From contig VMSR01000282.1 of the NCBI GenBank assembly GCA_013792075.1, positions 1 to 64,000 on the forward strand: a DNA stretch of 64,000 bases. The letters are read 5' to 3'. The notes beneath the pieces were generated by a model. The model was given only the letters and a program-made list of their open reading frames with translations. It was not told the origin of the DNA and ran no database searches. The first letter of the stretch is position 1. Every line of letters begins with the position of its first letter. Shown here in pieces: positions 8,649-15,849 of the stretch. The position numbers and the translations under genes are program-made. The DNA is from Desulfobacula sp. (lineage in GTDB: Bacteria > Desulfobacterota > Desulfobacteria > Desulfobacterales > Desulfobacteraceae).

Positions 8649-9715
8649 AAAGTTTTCAGGTGAATGGCCTTCAAGGGCTTTCTTCCATCCATGTGGGGGA
8701 AAGCCTTTCAAATATCGGCGCCTATCTTCCTGCAGGCGTAACCCCCATCATCATCACGGATGAGACTATAAAAACGCTGTATGGGAAAAATTTTCCCGAC
8801 GGCCCTGTACTCACCATCGGTACCGGGGAAAAAATCAAAACCCTTGCCACGGTGGAAACCCTTCTAAGGGAATTGATCCGTCTCTCCTGCGATAGGACAA
8901 GTTTTATCTTAGGGATTGGGGGGGGCATCGTCAGTGATATTACAGGCTTTGTTGCCTCTGTTTTTTTGCGGGGTGTGGATTTTGGCTTTGTCTCCACCTC
9001 GCTGCTCTCCCAGGTGGATGCCAGCGTGGGCGGAAAAAACGGGGTCAATCTGGATTCTTTTAAAAACATGGTGGGTGTCTTTAACCAGCCAAAATTTGTC
9101 ATCTGCGATATTGATCTTCTACAAACCCTGCCCAAAACAGAAATTTCCAACGGCCTTGCCGAGATTGTCAAACATGGCCTGATCTGCGATGCAGACATGC
9201 TCAGCTTTCTTGAGAATAACAGACAAAAAGCCCTGGATCTGGACCCAGACATCATTTTCCGGCTGGTGGCAGATTCCGTTGCCATCAAATCCCGGGTGGT
9301 TGGAGAGGATGAAAAGGAAGCAGGGAAGCGGCGAATCCTCAACTTCGGCCACACCATCGGCCATGCAGTTGAAACCCTGAATCAGACAAAACAGACCCAG
9401 GAGAAAATGGGTCTGGCAGGCCATGGCCGGGCAATCTCACTGGGCATGGTGGCGGCCGCCATGTTTTCCCAAAGAAAAAAACTGATCTCCCCAGATGAGG
9501 TGGACCGGATAACCAGCCTTTTAAGAGGACTTAATCTTCCGGTGGATCTGGATTACAGGGCAGACCAAATCATCGCAGCCGCTTCCAGGGACAAGAAAAA
9601 ACAGGGAAGCAGCCTGCATTACGTATTCCTTGAAGCCATAGGGACAGCACGGGTGGAGAAGATTCCTTATGATGAAATGAACGACTTTATCCGTTCTGTG
9701 TTCACCGGATCTTAA
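8645..9715 (+). CDS. aroB: 3-dehydroquinate synthase
   Basis: Converts DAHP to 3-dehydroquinate, the second shikimate-pathway step, using NAD and a divalent metal. The 356 residues show the NAD-binding GIGGGIVSDITGFVAS, the substrate loop STSLLSQVDASVGGKNGVN, the metal ligands in NGLAEIVKHGLI, and NFGHTIGHAVE with a second metal-binding histidine pair. The start codon overlaps the aroF stop (ATGA), so translation is coupled and both steps share one operon and leader. Confidence 0.96.
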   Translation: MKSFQVNGLQGLSSIHVGESLSNIGAYLPAGVTPIIITDETIKTLYGKNFPDGPVLTIGTGEKIKTLATVETLLRELIRLSCDRTSFILGIGGGIVSDITGFVASVFLRGVDFGFVSTSLLSQVDASVGGKNGVNLDSFKNMVGVFNQPKFVICDIDLLQTLPKTEISNGLAEIVKHGLICDADMLSFLENNRQKALDLDPDIIFRLVADSVAIKSRVVGEDEKEAGKRRILNFGHTIGHAVETLNQTKQTQEKMGLAGHGRAISLGMVAAAMFSQRKKLISPDEVDRITSLLRGLNLPVDLDYRADQIIAAASRDKKKQGSSLHYVFLEAIGTARVEKIPYDEMNDFIRSVFTGS

Positions 9716-9739
9716 AAAACGCTTCTTTTTTTTACAATT

Positions 9740-10777
9740 CTACCGGTCTTCTCTTTTCAGCACCAGTCGAAAACCGATATGAGCGCTTTTCATGTTGGGG
9801 ATGGCGCTCTGCCGTGCCGAACACCGCAAGGAATCTGTATTATCGACAAAGGATCCTCCCCGGACCACCCGTTCCTTACCCTCTTTCCGGTGCAGGGGAT
9901 TGTCCGGTGACTGGGTGGCATAGGCATTTTTGTCATATACATCCCGGCACCATTCCCTGACATTGCCGCCCATGTCGTAAAGCCCCATATCATTGGGAAG
10001 AAAGCTTCCCGTGGCCGCAGTTCGACCCCGTAACGTTCCGACATTGCACGTGCCGCAGTTTTCCTCGGGAAGATAGGCCTCCTTTCCCCAGGGATAGGGT
10101 ATCTTACGTCCCCCGTTTCGGCAGGCGTACTCCCACTGTGCCTCTGTGGGAAGAGAAAATTCAACCCCTGTATCTGCTTTCAGGGTTCGGATAAAATTGC
10201 GAACATCCTCAAAAGAAACCTGTTCCACGGGATGTTCCGGGGTTAGGACAAACCGAGAGGGGTTGGTTCCCATAACCGCCTCCCATTGGCCCTGGGTCAC
10301 TTCAAAAGTCGCCATCCAGAAGCCGTCCAGACAAACCCTGTGGGCCGGCATCTCATTTTTTTCGCACCTGCCTGCGTCCCCATGGCATCCCATGGAAAAA
10401 CATCCCCCGGCCACCCATACAAAGATTATACCCGTTACAGGTTCCCGGTATCTTTCCCCGGAGCGGTATTGGGGGGAAGGTTCATCATCAAAGGAAAGAT
10501 CGCACTTTCCCGAGTACTGCCACAAAGACAATTCCTCCCAGATTTTCCCGGCCCGCCTTGACCCCTGATCGTGGGCCTTTTTAGCCCAGCACTTGGCTTT
10601 AAACGGGTCTTTCAACACCCCGTCACCATGGTAATAGGCCAGAGCCAGGTCGCACATAGCCCTGGTATCTCCCTGCCTGGATTGTTCAATCAGAGAGGAC
10701 ACCCCATCGTTGTTTCCGGCCAGGCAAAGGGAAATGCTAAGGCCAAAAACCAAAAGGCTTTCAACTAGTTGTTTCAT
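9740..10777 (-). CDS. Secreted SUMF1/FGE-like protein with a Sel1-type N-terminal repeat
   Basis: A 345-residue protein with an N-terminal signal peptide (hydrophobic to about residue 20), a Sel1-like repeat (ALAYYHGDGVLKDPFKAKCWAKKA, about 45-70) and a formylglycine-generating-enzyme-type domain (about 115-340) recognisable by PVEQVSFEDVRNF, LPTEAQWEYACRNG, DMGGNVREWCRDVY, RVVRGGSF and HIGFRL. True formylglycine generators have two catalytic cysteines five residues apart after the GGSW/F motif; here only the second is visible (DSLRCSARQ), so this is more likely a non-FGE member of the family, a class often found as periplasmic or ligand-binding proteins. It stands alone between aroB and the Fur-type gene. 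Confidence 0.8.
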   Translation of the reverse strand: MKQLVESLLVFGLSISLCLAGNNDGVSSLIEQSRQGDTRAMCDLALAYYHGDGVLKDPFKAKCWAKKAHDQGSRRAGKIWEELSLWQYSGKCDLSFDDEPSPQYRSGERYREPVTGIIFVWVAGGCFSMGCHGDAGRCEKNEMPAHRVCLDGFWMATFEVTQGQWEAVMGTNPSRFVLTPEHPVEQVSFEDVRNFIRTLKADTGVEFSLPTEAQWEYACRNGGRKIPYPWGKEAYLPEENCGTCNVGTLRGRTAATGSFLPNDMGLYDMGGNVREWCRDVYDKNAYATQSPDNPLHRKEGKERVVRGGSFVDNTDSLRCSARQSAIPNMKSAHIGFRLVLKREDR

Positions 10778-10845
10778 TTGTCCTCCAGGTTGTTTATAGG
10801 ATCAGAAAATAGCGGCATTCTTCTTGACCGATGCATGAAAAAGGT

Positions 10846-10875
10846 TTGACAAATAGGATCAAATCCTATTTACTA
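10846..10875 (+). promoter_or_regulatory. Promoter with embedded palindromic operator for the Fur/PerR-type gene
   Basis: TTGACA at 10846-10851 is followed 17-18 bp later by the -10-like TTTACT/TTACTA around 10869-10875. Between them sits a perfect inverted repeat with nine-base arms (10851-10859 and 10863-10871) around CAA, reading AATAGGAT-CAA-ATCCTATT in its core. A repressor bound here would block polymerase, so the gene product probably controls itself. Confidence 0.7.
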
Positions 10876-10885
10876 TTTCAAACAA

Positions 10886-11332
10886 ATGATATCAAGGAAA
10901 ATTAATTTGGATCGGTTTTATCAAAAATGCAAACAGCATTCTCTCAAGATTACCCCCCAGCGAACAGCGGTTTATAAAACGCTGGAAGCTTCGTCATCCC
11001 ATCCTTGTGCCGATATGATTCACAAGGTCCTGCAAAAGGAATTCCCCAATATCTCCCTTGATACCGTCAACCGGACCCTGATTACCTTTTCAAAGGTCAA
11101 TATCATTGATGTGGTGGAAGGCCGGGGTGACCCCAGGCGATTTGACCCGAACCTGGACGCCCATCATCATTTCCACTGTCTGGCATGCAATAAAATTTTT
11201 GATTTCCATGATACCGCCCTGGACCAGATAACGCCCTCTTCAGACATTGCCAAAAAATTTATCATTACCGGAAAAAAAATTGTCCTGAAGGGGTATTGTG
11301 ACAACTGCCGCAGCCAGGCCAGTACGCTGTAA
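10886..11332 (+). CDS. Fur-family repressor, PerR-like
   Basis: Metal-dependent transcriptional repressor of 148 residues. A winged-helix N-terminal half (LKITPQRTAVYKTLEAS, SLDTVNRTLITF) is followed by the metal domain with the DAHHHFHCLACNKIFDFHD histidine cluster and two CxxC pairs (CLAC, CDNC) that form the structural zinc site. Gene context next to rubrerythrin suggests a PerR role in peroxide response rather than iron uptake. The ATG at 10886 has no clear ribosome site; an in-frame TTG at 10907 follows AAGGA at a good distance and may be the true start, which would remove seven residues. Confidence 0.88.
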   Translation: MISRKINLDRFYQKCKQHSLKITPQRTAVYKTLEASSSHPCADMIHKVLQKEFPNISLDTVNRTLITFSKVNIIDVVEGRGDPRRFDPNLDAHHHFHCLACNKIFDFHDTALDQITPSSDIAKKFIITGKKIVLKGYCDNCRSQASTL

Positions 11333-11419
11333 ATTTTATGAACCCAAAACGTGAAACTAAAACAGGAAAAACAAAAACCTGTTCCAATTCGTAGACCTTA
11401 AAACAGGAGGAATAAACGT

Positions 11420-11995
11420 ATGGCAAGCTTAAAAGGAACCCAGACCGAAAAAAATCTATTAACTGCCTTTGCCGGGGAATCCCAAGCCCGGAACCGGTAT
11501 ACTTATTTTGCCAGCGCAGCAAAAAAAGAAGGGTACATCCAGATATCAGAGATCTTTACAGAAACTGCCAGCCAGGAGAAAGAACATGCCAAACGGTTCT
11601 TTAAATTTCTTGAAGGCGGCGAGGTGGAGATCATTGGGGTCTTTCCCGCCGGTGTGATCGGCACCACCCTTGAAAACCTGAAAGCAGCTGCTGCCGGAGA
11701 AGAATTTGAATGGACCCAGATGTATCCCGGCTTTGCAGCCATTGCAAAGAAAGAGGGATTTGATGCCGTTGCCACGGTTTTTGAAATGATCTCAATCGCT
11801 GAAAAACAGCACGAAAAACGCTATAAAGAACTTGCCGCCAATGTGGAGGCCGGTAAGGTGTTCAAAAAAAAGACCCGTATAAAATGGCGCTGCCGCAACT
11901 GCGGATATGTCCATGAAGGGGAAGAAGCTGTTGAGTTGTGTCCGGCCTGTGAACACCCCCAGGCCCATTTCGAGGTGCTTGCGGAAAACTGGTAG
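11420..11995 (+). CDS. rbr: Rubrerythrin
   Basis: Non-haem di-iron peroxidase that detoxifies hydrogen peroxide in anaerobes. The 191 residues hold a four-helix ferritin-like domain (1-145) with the di-iron ligand motifs ESQARNRYTYFA and ETASQEKEHAKRF in the first half and EKQHEKRY near 125, and a C-terminal rubredoxin domain with two metal-binding knuckles (CRNCGY and CPACEH). An AGGAGG site precedes the start. It follows the Fur/PerR-type repressor by 87 bp and is probably under its control. Confidence 0.97.
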   Translation: MASLKGTQTEKNLLTAFAGESQARNRYTYFASAAKKEGYIQISEIFTETASQEKEHAKRFFKFLEGGEVEIIGVFPAGVIGTTLENLKAAAAGEEFEWTQMYPGFAAIAKKEGFDAVATVFEMISIAEKQHEKRYKELAANVEAGKVFKKKTRIKWRCRNCGYVHEGEEAVELCPACEHPQAHFEVLAENW

Positions 11996-12127
11996 GCTAA
12001 AAAAAGTTGCACACACCCGAAAAACGAAAGACCCCAGAGACCAGGCCCTGTATCCGGAATCGCCCAAAAGGCAAATTCCCATGCGGATGCAGGGCTTGAA
12101 TTCATTTGGGGTTGCCCCATTGATCAT

Positions 12128-12156
12128 TTGACAAAAAACAAATATGAACATATATT
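12128..12156 (+). promoter_or_regulatory. Putative sigma-70 promoter of trxA-trxB-bamD
   Basis: TTGACA (12128-12133) and TATATT (12151-12156) are separated by exactly 17 bp, 38 bp upstream of the trxA start. Confidence 0.65.
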
Positions 12157-12193
12157 TACAGGCAATTTTTAATATAGAAATAGGATAGGTGTC

Positions 12194-12520
12194 ATGGCAG
12201 ATAATATTTTAGAAATTGACGACGAGTCATTCGAAGAAACGGTTTTAAAATCAGAAAAACCGGTTATGGTGGATTTCTGGGCGCCCTGGTGCGGTCCCTG
12301 TAAAGCCATTGGACCCACTGTGGAAGCCCTTAGCAAGACCTACGGCGACCAGATGACCTTTACAAAGGTAAATGTGGACGAGAACCCCCTAAGCCCCAGC
12401 AAATACGGCGTACAGGCCATTCCAACCCTTATTTTCTTTAAAAACGGCAAAATTGCCGAACAGATAACCGGTATGGTTGCCAAAGAAAAGCTTGAGGAGA
12501 CCATCAAAGGGGTTTTGTAA
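12194..12520 (+). CDS. trxA: Thioredoxin
   Basis: Small disulfide reductant of 108 residues. The active-site motif FWAPWCGPCK lies at about 28-37, with the cis-proline in VQAIPTLIFF and the closing GMVAKEKLEE segment in their family positions. It is 12 bp upstream of the thioredoxin reductase gene, so a complete NADPH-thioredoxin system is encoded together. A promoter-like sequence sits immediately upstream. Confidence 0.96.
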   Translation: MADNILEIDDESFEETVLKSEKPVMVDFWAPWCGPCKAIGPTVEALSKTYGDQMTFTKVNVDENPLSPSKYGVQAIPTLIFFKNGKIAEQITGMVAKEKLEETIKGVL

Positions 12521-12532
12521 GGAGTTGTTACC

Positions 12533-13453
12533 ATGGCAGATACGAATTATGATCTTGTGATTATCGGCGCAGGTCCGGCAGGACTTACAGCCGGTCTTTA
12601 TGCCGCAAGAGCAAGAATGAACGTACTTCTCCTTGAAAAATCAGTCCCGGGCGGCCAGATTCTTGTCACAGACTGGATTGAAAACTACCCGGGATTTCCC
12701 GAAGGCATCAGCGGGTATGACCTGGCTGAAAAGATGAGAATACAGGCCCAAGACCTGGGGTTGAAAATAGAAACCGCCCAGGTCCACTCTCTGAACCTTT
12801 CGGCCGACATAAAGGAAATAGTTCTCAAAGACCGGAGTATACGGACAAAAAGCCTGATCATTGCATCGGGAGCCTCGCCCAAAAAACTGGGCATCGGTGA
12901 AGACAAATACATGGGCAAAGGTATTTCCTTTTGTGCCACCTGCGATGCTCCTTTTTTCCGGGACAAAATTGTTGTGGCCGTTGGCGGTGGAGACACCGCT
13001 GTGCAAGAAGCCATATTCCTAACCAAATTTGCTAAAAAAGTGTACCTGGTCCATCGGAGAGATGAGCTTCGGGCAGCCAAGATTCTCCAGGAAAGAGCCT
13101 TTGCCAATGATAAAATTGAGTTTATCTGGGATTCCGTGGTAACCGGTGTGGAAGGTTTTTTCGGCATTGAAGGCGTCCTTGTGAAAAATATAAAGACCAA
13201 CGAAGAAAAAACCATTAAAGCAGACGGCTGCTTCATATGGGTGGGAATTTTACCCAATACCGAATTTGTAAAAGGAAGTGTTAAAACCGATGAATTCGGT
13301 TTTATCCTTGCAGATGCAAAAATGCAGACCAGTGTTCCCGGTGTTTACGTAGCCGGGGATGTCCGGGACACCCCCCTTCGGCAGATAGCCACCGCCGTGG
13401 GTGACGGTGCCATTGCAGCGGTTTGTGCTGAACATTATATTGAGAATCTATAG
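12533..13453 (+). CDS. trxB: Thioredoxin reductase
   Basis: FAD- and NAD(P)H-dependent reductase of thioredoxin, 306 residues. The FAD-binding GAGPAGLTAGLYAAR lies near the N-terminus, the redox-active CATCDAPFF near residue 135, the NADPH-binding VGGGDTAVQEA after it, and the closing FAD motif VPGVYVAGDVRDTPLRQIATAVGDGAIAA is split over its usual region. It follows trxA and abuts bamD with two bases between them. Confidence 0.96.
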   Translation: MADTNYDLVIIGAGPAGLTAGLYAARARMNVLLLEKSVPGGQILVTDWIENYPGFPEGISGYDLAEKMRIQAQDLGLKIETAQVHSLNLSADIKEIVLKDRSIRTKSLIIASGASPKKLGIGEDKYMGKGISFCATCDAPFFRDKIVVAVGGGDTAVQEAIFLTKFAKKVYLVHRRDELRAAKILQERAFANDKIEFIWDSVVTGVEGFFGIEGVLVKNIKTNEEKTIKADGCFIWVGILPNTEFVKGSVKTDEFGFILADAKMQTSVPGVYVAGDVRDTPLRQIATAVGDGAIAAVCAEHYIENL

Positions 13454-13455
13454 CA

Positions 13456-14121
13456 ATGAGACATTTATTAGTTTTGGGAATTTTACTTTTTTTTATCTCT
13501 GGATGCTCCCTTTTTGACGATTCCCGCCAGATGAATAAAAATGCAGAACAATTGGCTGCAGAAGGGGCCGCAGCTTTCATGAACAAGGACTACAAAGATG
13601 CTGTCAAGGCTTACACAGACCTGAAAGACTGGTATCCCTTCAGCAAGTACGCTATTTTAGCCGAGCTTAAGATCGCAGATGCCCAGTTTCAGTTAAAGCA
13701 ATATGCGGAAGCCATCTTGGCCTATGAATCTTTTGAAAAAATGCATCCGAGAAACGAGGCCGTTCCCTATGTGATCAATCAGATAGGTCTGTGCTGGTTT
13801 AACCAGATGGATACCATTGACAGGGATCCTTCCCCTGCCAAAAATGCCCTGGCCCAGTTCCAGAGACTTCTGGATCAATACCCCGATAGTATCCATGTCA
13901 AGGAAGCCGGTGAAAGTATTGCAAAGTGCATCGACAATATTGCCGGCCATGAACTCTATGTGGCTGACTTTTATCTGAAAACAAAAAAGTACAAAGCAGC
14001 CCTAAAGCGATATGAGTATATTGTCGAATATTTTCCCGGAACCCAGCAAAGCGAGACTGCTCTGGGCAAAATCCCGGAATGTACGGCCCTGGTAAACAAA
14101 CAAAAGCCCGACAAAAAATAA
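13456..14121 (+). CDS. bamD: Outer membrane assembly lipoprotein BamD
   Basis: Component of the BAM complex that inserts beta-barrel proteins in the outer membrane. The 221 residues start with a lipoprotein signal peptide whose lipobox ends ISGC (Cys at 17), followed by about five TPR-like helical pairs (MNKDYKDAVKAYTDLKDWYP, LKQYAEAILAYESFEKMHP, ALAQFQRLLDQYPDS, KKYKAALKRYEYIVEYFP). The length and YfiO-type repeat pattern fit BamD. It is the third gene after trxA-trxB, two bases from trxB, so it is probably co-transcribed. Confidence 0.88.
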   Translation: MRHLLVLGILLFFISGCSLFDDSRQMNKNAEQLAAEGAAAFMNKDYKDAVKAYTDLKDWYPFSKYAILAELKIADAQFQLKQYAEAILAYESFEKMHPRNEAVPYVINQIGLCWFNQMDTIDRDPSPAKNALAQFQRLLDQYPDSIHVKEAGESIAKCIDNIAGHELYVADFYLKTKKYKAALKRYEYIVEYFPGTQQSETALGKIPECTALVNKQKPDKK

Positions 14122-14205
14122 TTGGCCTTTACTTTTATTTCGGACTGGTGTATTAATTCCGGGTTATTATTTTGTTATAAGAGTTTTTCTTTGAGGAGTT
14201 AAGAT

Positions 14206-14400
14206 ATGTCAAAACAATGCGCTATTTGCGGTAAAAAACCAATGGTCGGCAATAATGTCAGCCACGCACACAATTTAAACAAAAGAGTCTTCAACCCGAA
14301 CCTTCAGAGAGTCCGTGCAGTTATTAAAGAAGGGTGTGTTAGAAAGATTGATGTATGCACCAGTTGTATTAAGGCAGGTAAGGTCACAAAATCCGCTTGA
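14206..14400 (+). CDS. rpmB: Ribosomal protein bL28
   Basis: Large-subunit ribosomal protein of 64 residues with the typical opening [19 protein letters not shown] and the RRVFNPNLQ-like block [13 protein letters not shown]. It keeps a pair of CxxC-type cysteines (CAIC and CTSC), so this is the zinc-binding form. A GAGGAG ribosome site precedes the ATG, and a terminator follows. Confidence 0.95.
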   Translation: MSKQCAICGKKPMVGNNVSHAHNLNKRVFNPNLQRVRAVIKEGCVRKIDVCTSCIKAGKVTKSA

Positions 14401-14462
14401 TTGTGCTTGTTTATCAGCTCTGCCCATTAATGGGCGGCTGGTTCCAGCATCTATAAAATATT

Positions 14463-14513
14463 ACAGGTTCGGGCATTTTCTTTTTGGTTAGATGTCCGAA
14501 CCTGTTTATTTTT
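14463..14513 (+). terminator. Rho-independent terminator of rpmB
   Basis: Fourteen-base arms (14463-14476 and 14492-14505) pair with one G-T wobble and are followed by a T-rich tract ending at 14513. It lies in the convergent gap between rpmB and the PhoH-like gene. A separate perfect 14-bp palindrome (14422-14435) lies just upstream. Confidence 0.85.
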
Positions 14514-14518
14514 AGGGT

Positions 14519-15838
14519 CTACAATATTTTTGCGGCAAGCTCTGCAAGCTCCGAGCGTTCCCCTTTTTCCAGATTGATATGGGCATATAATCTCTGGCCT
14601 TTCATCTTCTCGATAATATAAGCCAAACCGTTTGTCTGGCTGTCCAGATAAGGGTGATCGATCTGAAAAATATCCCCGGTAAATACAATTTTTGTTCCTT
14701 CTCCAGCCCTTGTAATAATGGTTTTTACCTCGTGGGGGGTCAGGTTCTGGGCCTCATCCACAATAAAAAAAATTTTAACAAGACTGCGCCCCCGGATATA
14801 GGAAAGGGGCGTGATCACAATTTTTTCTTCTTCAATGAGCTCTTTTATCGGTTTGGTCTGGGAATTGTTGTCATTATATTGGTTCTGAATCACGGAAAGG
14901 TTATCATACAGGGGCTGCATATAGGGATCTAATTTTGAAGCCACGTCCCCGGGCAAAAAGCCCAGGTCTTTGTTGCTAAGGGGAACCACGGGCCTGGCGA
15001 TAAAAATCTGACGATAAAATTGTTTCTTGGCAAGGGCGGCGGCAAGGGCAAGAAGGGTCTTGCCGGTTCCTGCCTTTCCAGAAACCGTGACCAGAGAGAT
15101 CTCTGGATTGAGCATGGCATTCAGGGCAAATGTCTGCTCTGAATTTCTGGGCTGGATCCCATAGCAAATCCTTGGCTGAATCAATCGAATGGTCTGATTG
15201 TTACTGTCATAAAAGGCCAGGGCCGACTTGGACCCGTTTTTTAAAATCACATTCTCATTGGAAAAAAATTCAATTGTTTTCCCCAGGCGAGATTTCTTTG
15301 TTTCATAGGGTTTTTTATACAGGTCGTCAAACACATCCGCGTTTATATTTTCAAGTACTTTCATACCGGTATATATATCAGAGAGGTCTTCAACAAATCT
15401 AGAATTATAATTTTCCGTTCTCAGACCAATGGACCGGGCCTTCAACCGCAGGTTGACGTCCTTGGTTACAAAAATTACATTTTTAAACCGTTTTTTCCTG
15501 GCAATGGAAAAGGCGATGTTTAAAATTTTAATATCCGGGGTAATCTCTATAAAGTTCTCCTTGATCTTGTCCTCCAGGGGAGAGTCAAGGCAGATGGCAA
15601 TACGCCCCTTTCCTTTATCAATGGACACACCTCCGTTGAGCATCTGATCACCGGACAGCGCATCCAGAGCTCGTAAAAAATCCCGGGCATTGCAATTGAT
15701 GACATTGTTCCCCTTCTTAAACTTGTCCAGCTCTTCAATGACGGTTATGGGAATACAAATATCATTGTCATCAAACTGGTGGATACAGCTGCTGTCATGG
15801 AGGATAACATTGGTGTCCAGAACAAAAATTTTTTTCAT
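14519..15838 (-). CDS. PIN domain fused to PhoH-type ATPase
   Basis: A 439-residue protein joining an N-terminal PIN-type RNase fold (VLDTNVILHD, acidic residues through VTKDVNLRLKA, to about 150) to a PhoH-like P-loop domain (Walker A GKAGTGKTLLALAAALA, Walker B FFIVDEAQNLTPHE, GEGTKIVFTGD). Such PhoH2-type proteins unwind and cut RNA in an ATP-dependent way in the cases studied. The start is set at the ATG at 15838, six bases after a GGAG, rather than at 15844. It follows the Rsh gene by about 11 bp as last gene of the ispG-proS-rsh operon. Confidence 0.9.
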   Translation of the reverse strand: MKKIFVLDTNVILHDSSCIHQFDDNDICIPITVIEELDKFKKGNNVINCNARDFLRALDALSGDQMLNGGVSIDKGKGRIAICLDSPLEDKIKENFIEITPDIKILNIAFSIARKKRFKNVIFVTKDVNLRLKARSIGLRTENYNSRFVEDLSDIYTGMKVLENINADVFDDLYKKPYETKKSRLGKTIEFFSNENVILKNGSKSALAFYDSNNQTIRLIQPRICYGIQPRNSEQTFALNAMLNPEISLVTVSGKAGTGKTLLALAAALAKKQFYRQIFIARPVVPLSNKDLGFLPGDVASKLDPYMQPLYDNLSVIQNQYNDNNSQTKPIKELIEEEKIVITPLSYIRGRSLVKIFFIVDEAQNLTPHEVKTIITRAGEGTKIVFTGDIFQIDHPYLDSQTNGLAYIIEKMKGQRLYAHINLEKGERSELAELAAKIL

Positions 15839-15849
15839 ACACATCTCCG

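Noticed and set aside
12001-12127. Short open frames between rubrerythrin and trxA
   Set aside because: No ribosome site, no family features; the region ends in a promoter for trxA and is best seen as untranslated.
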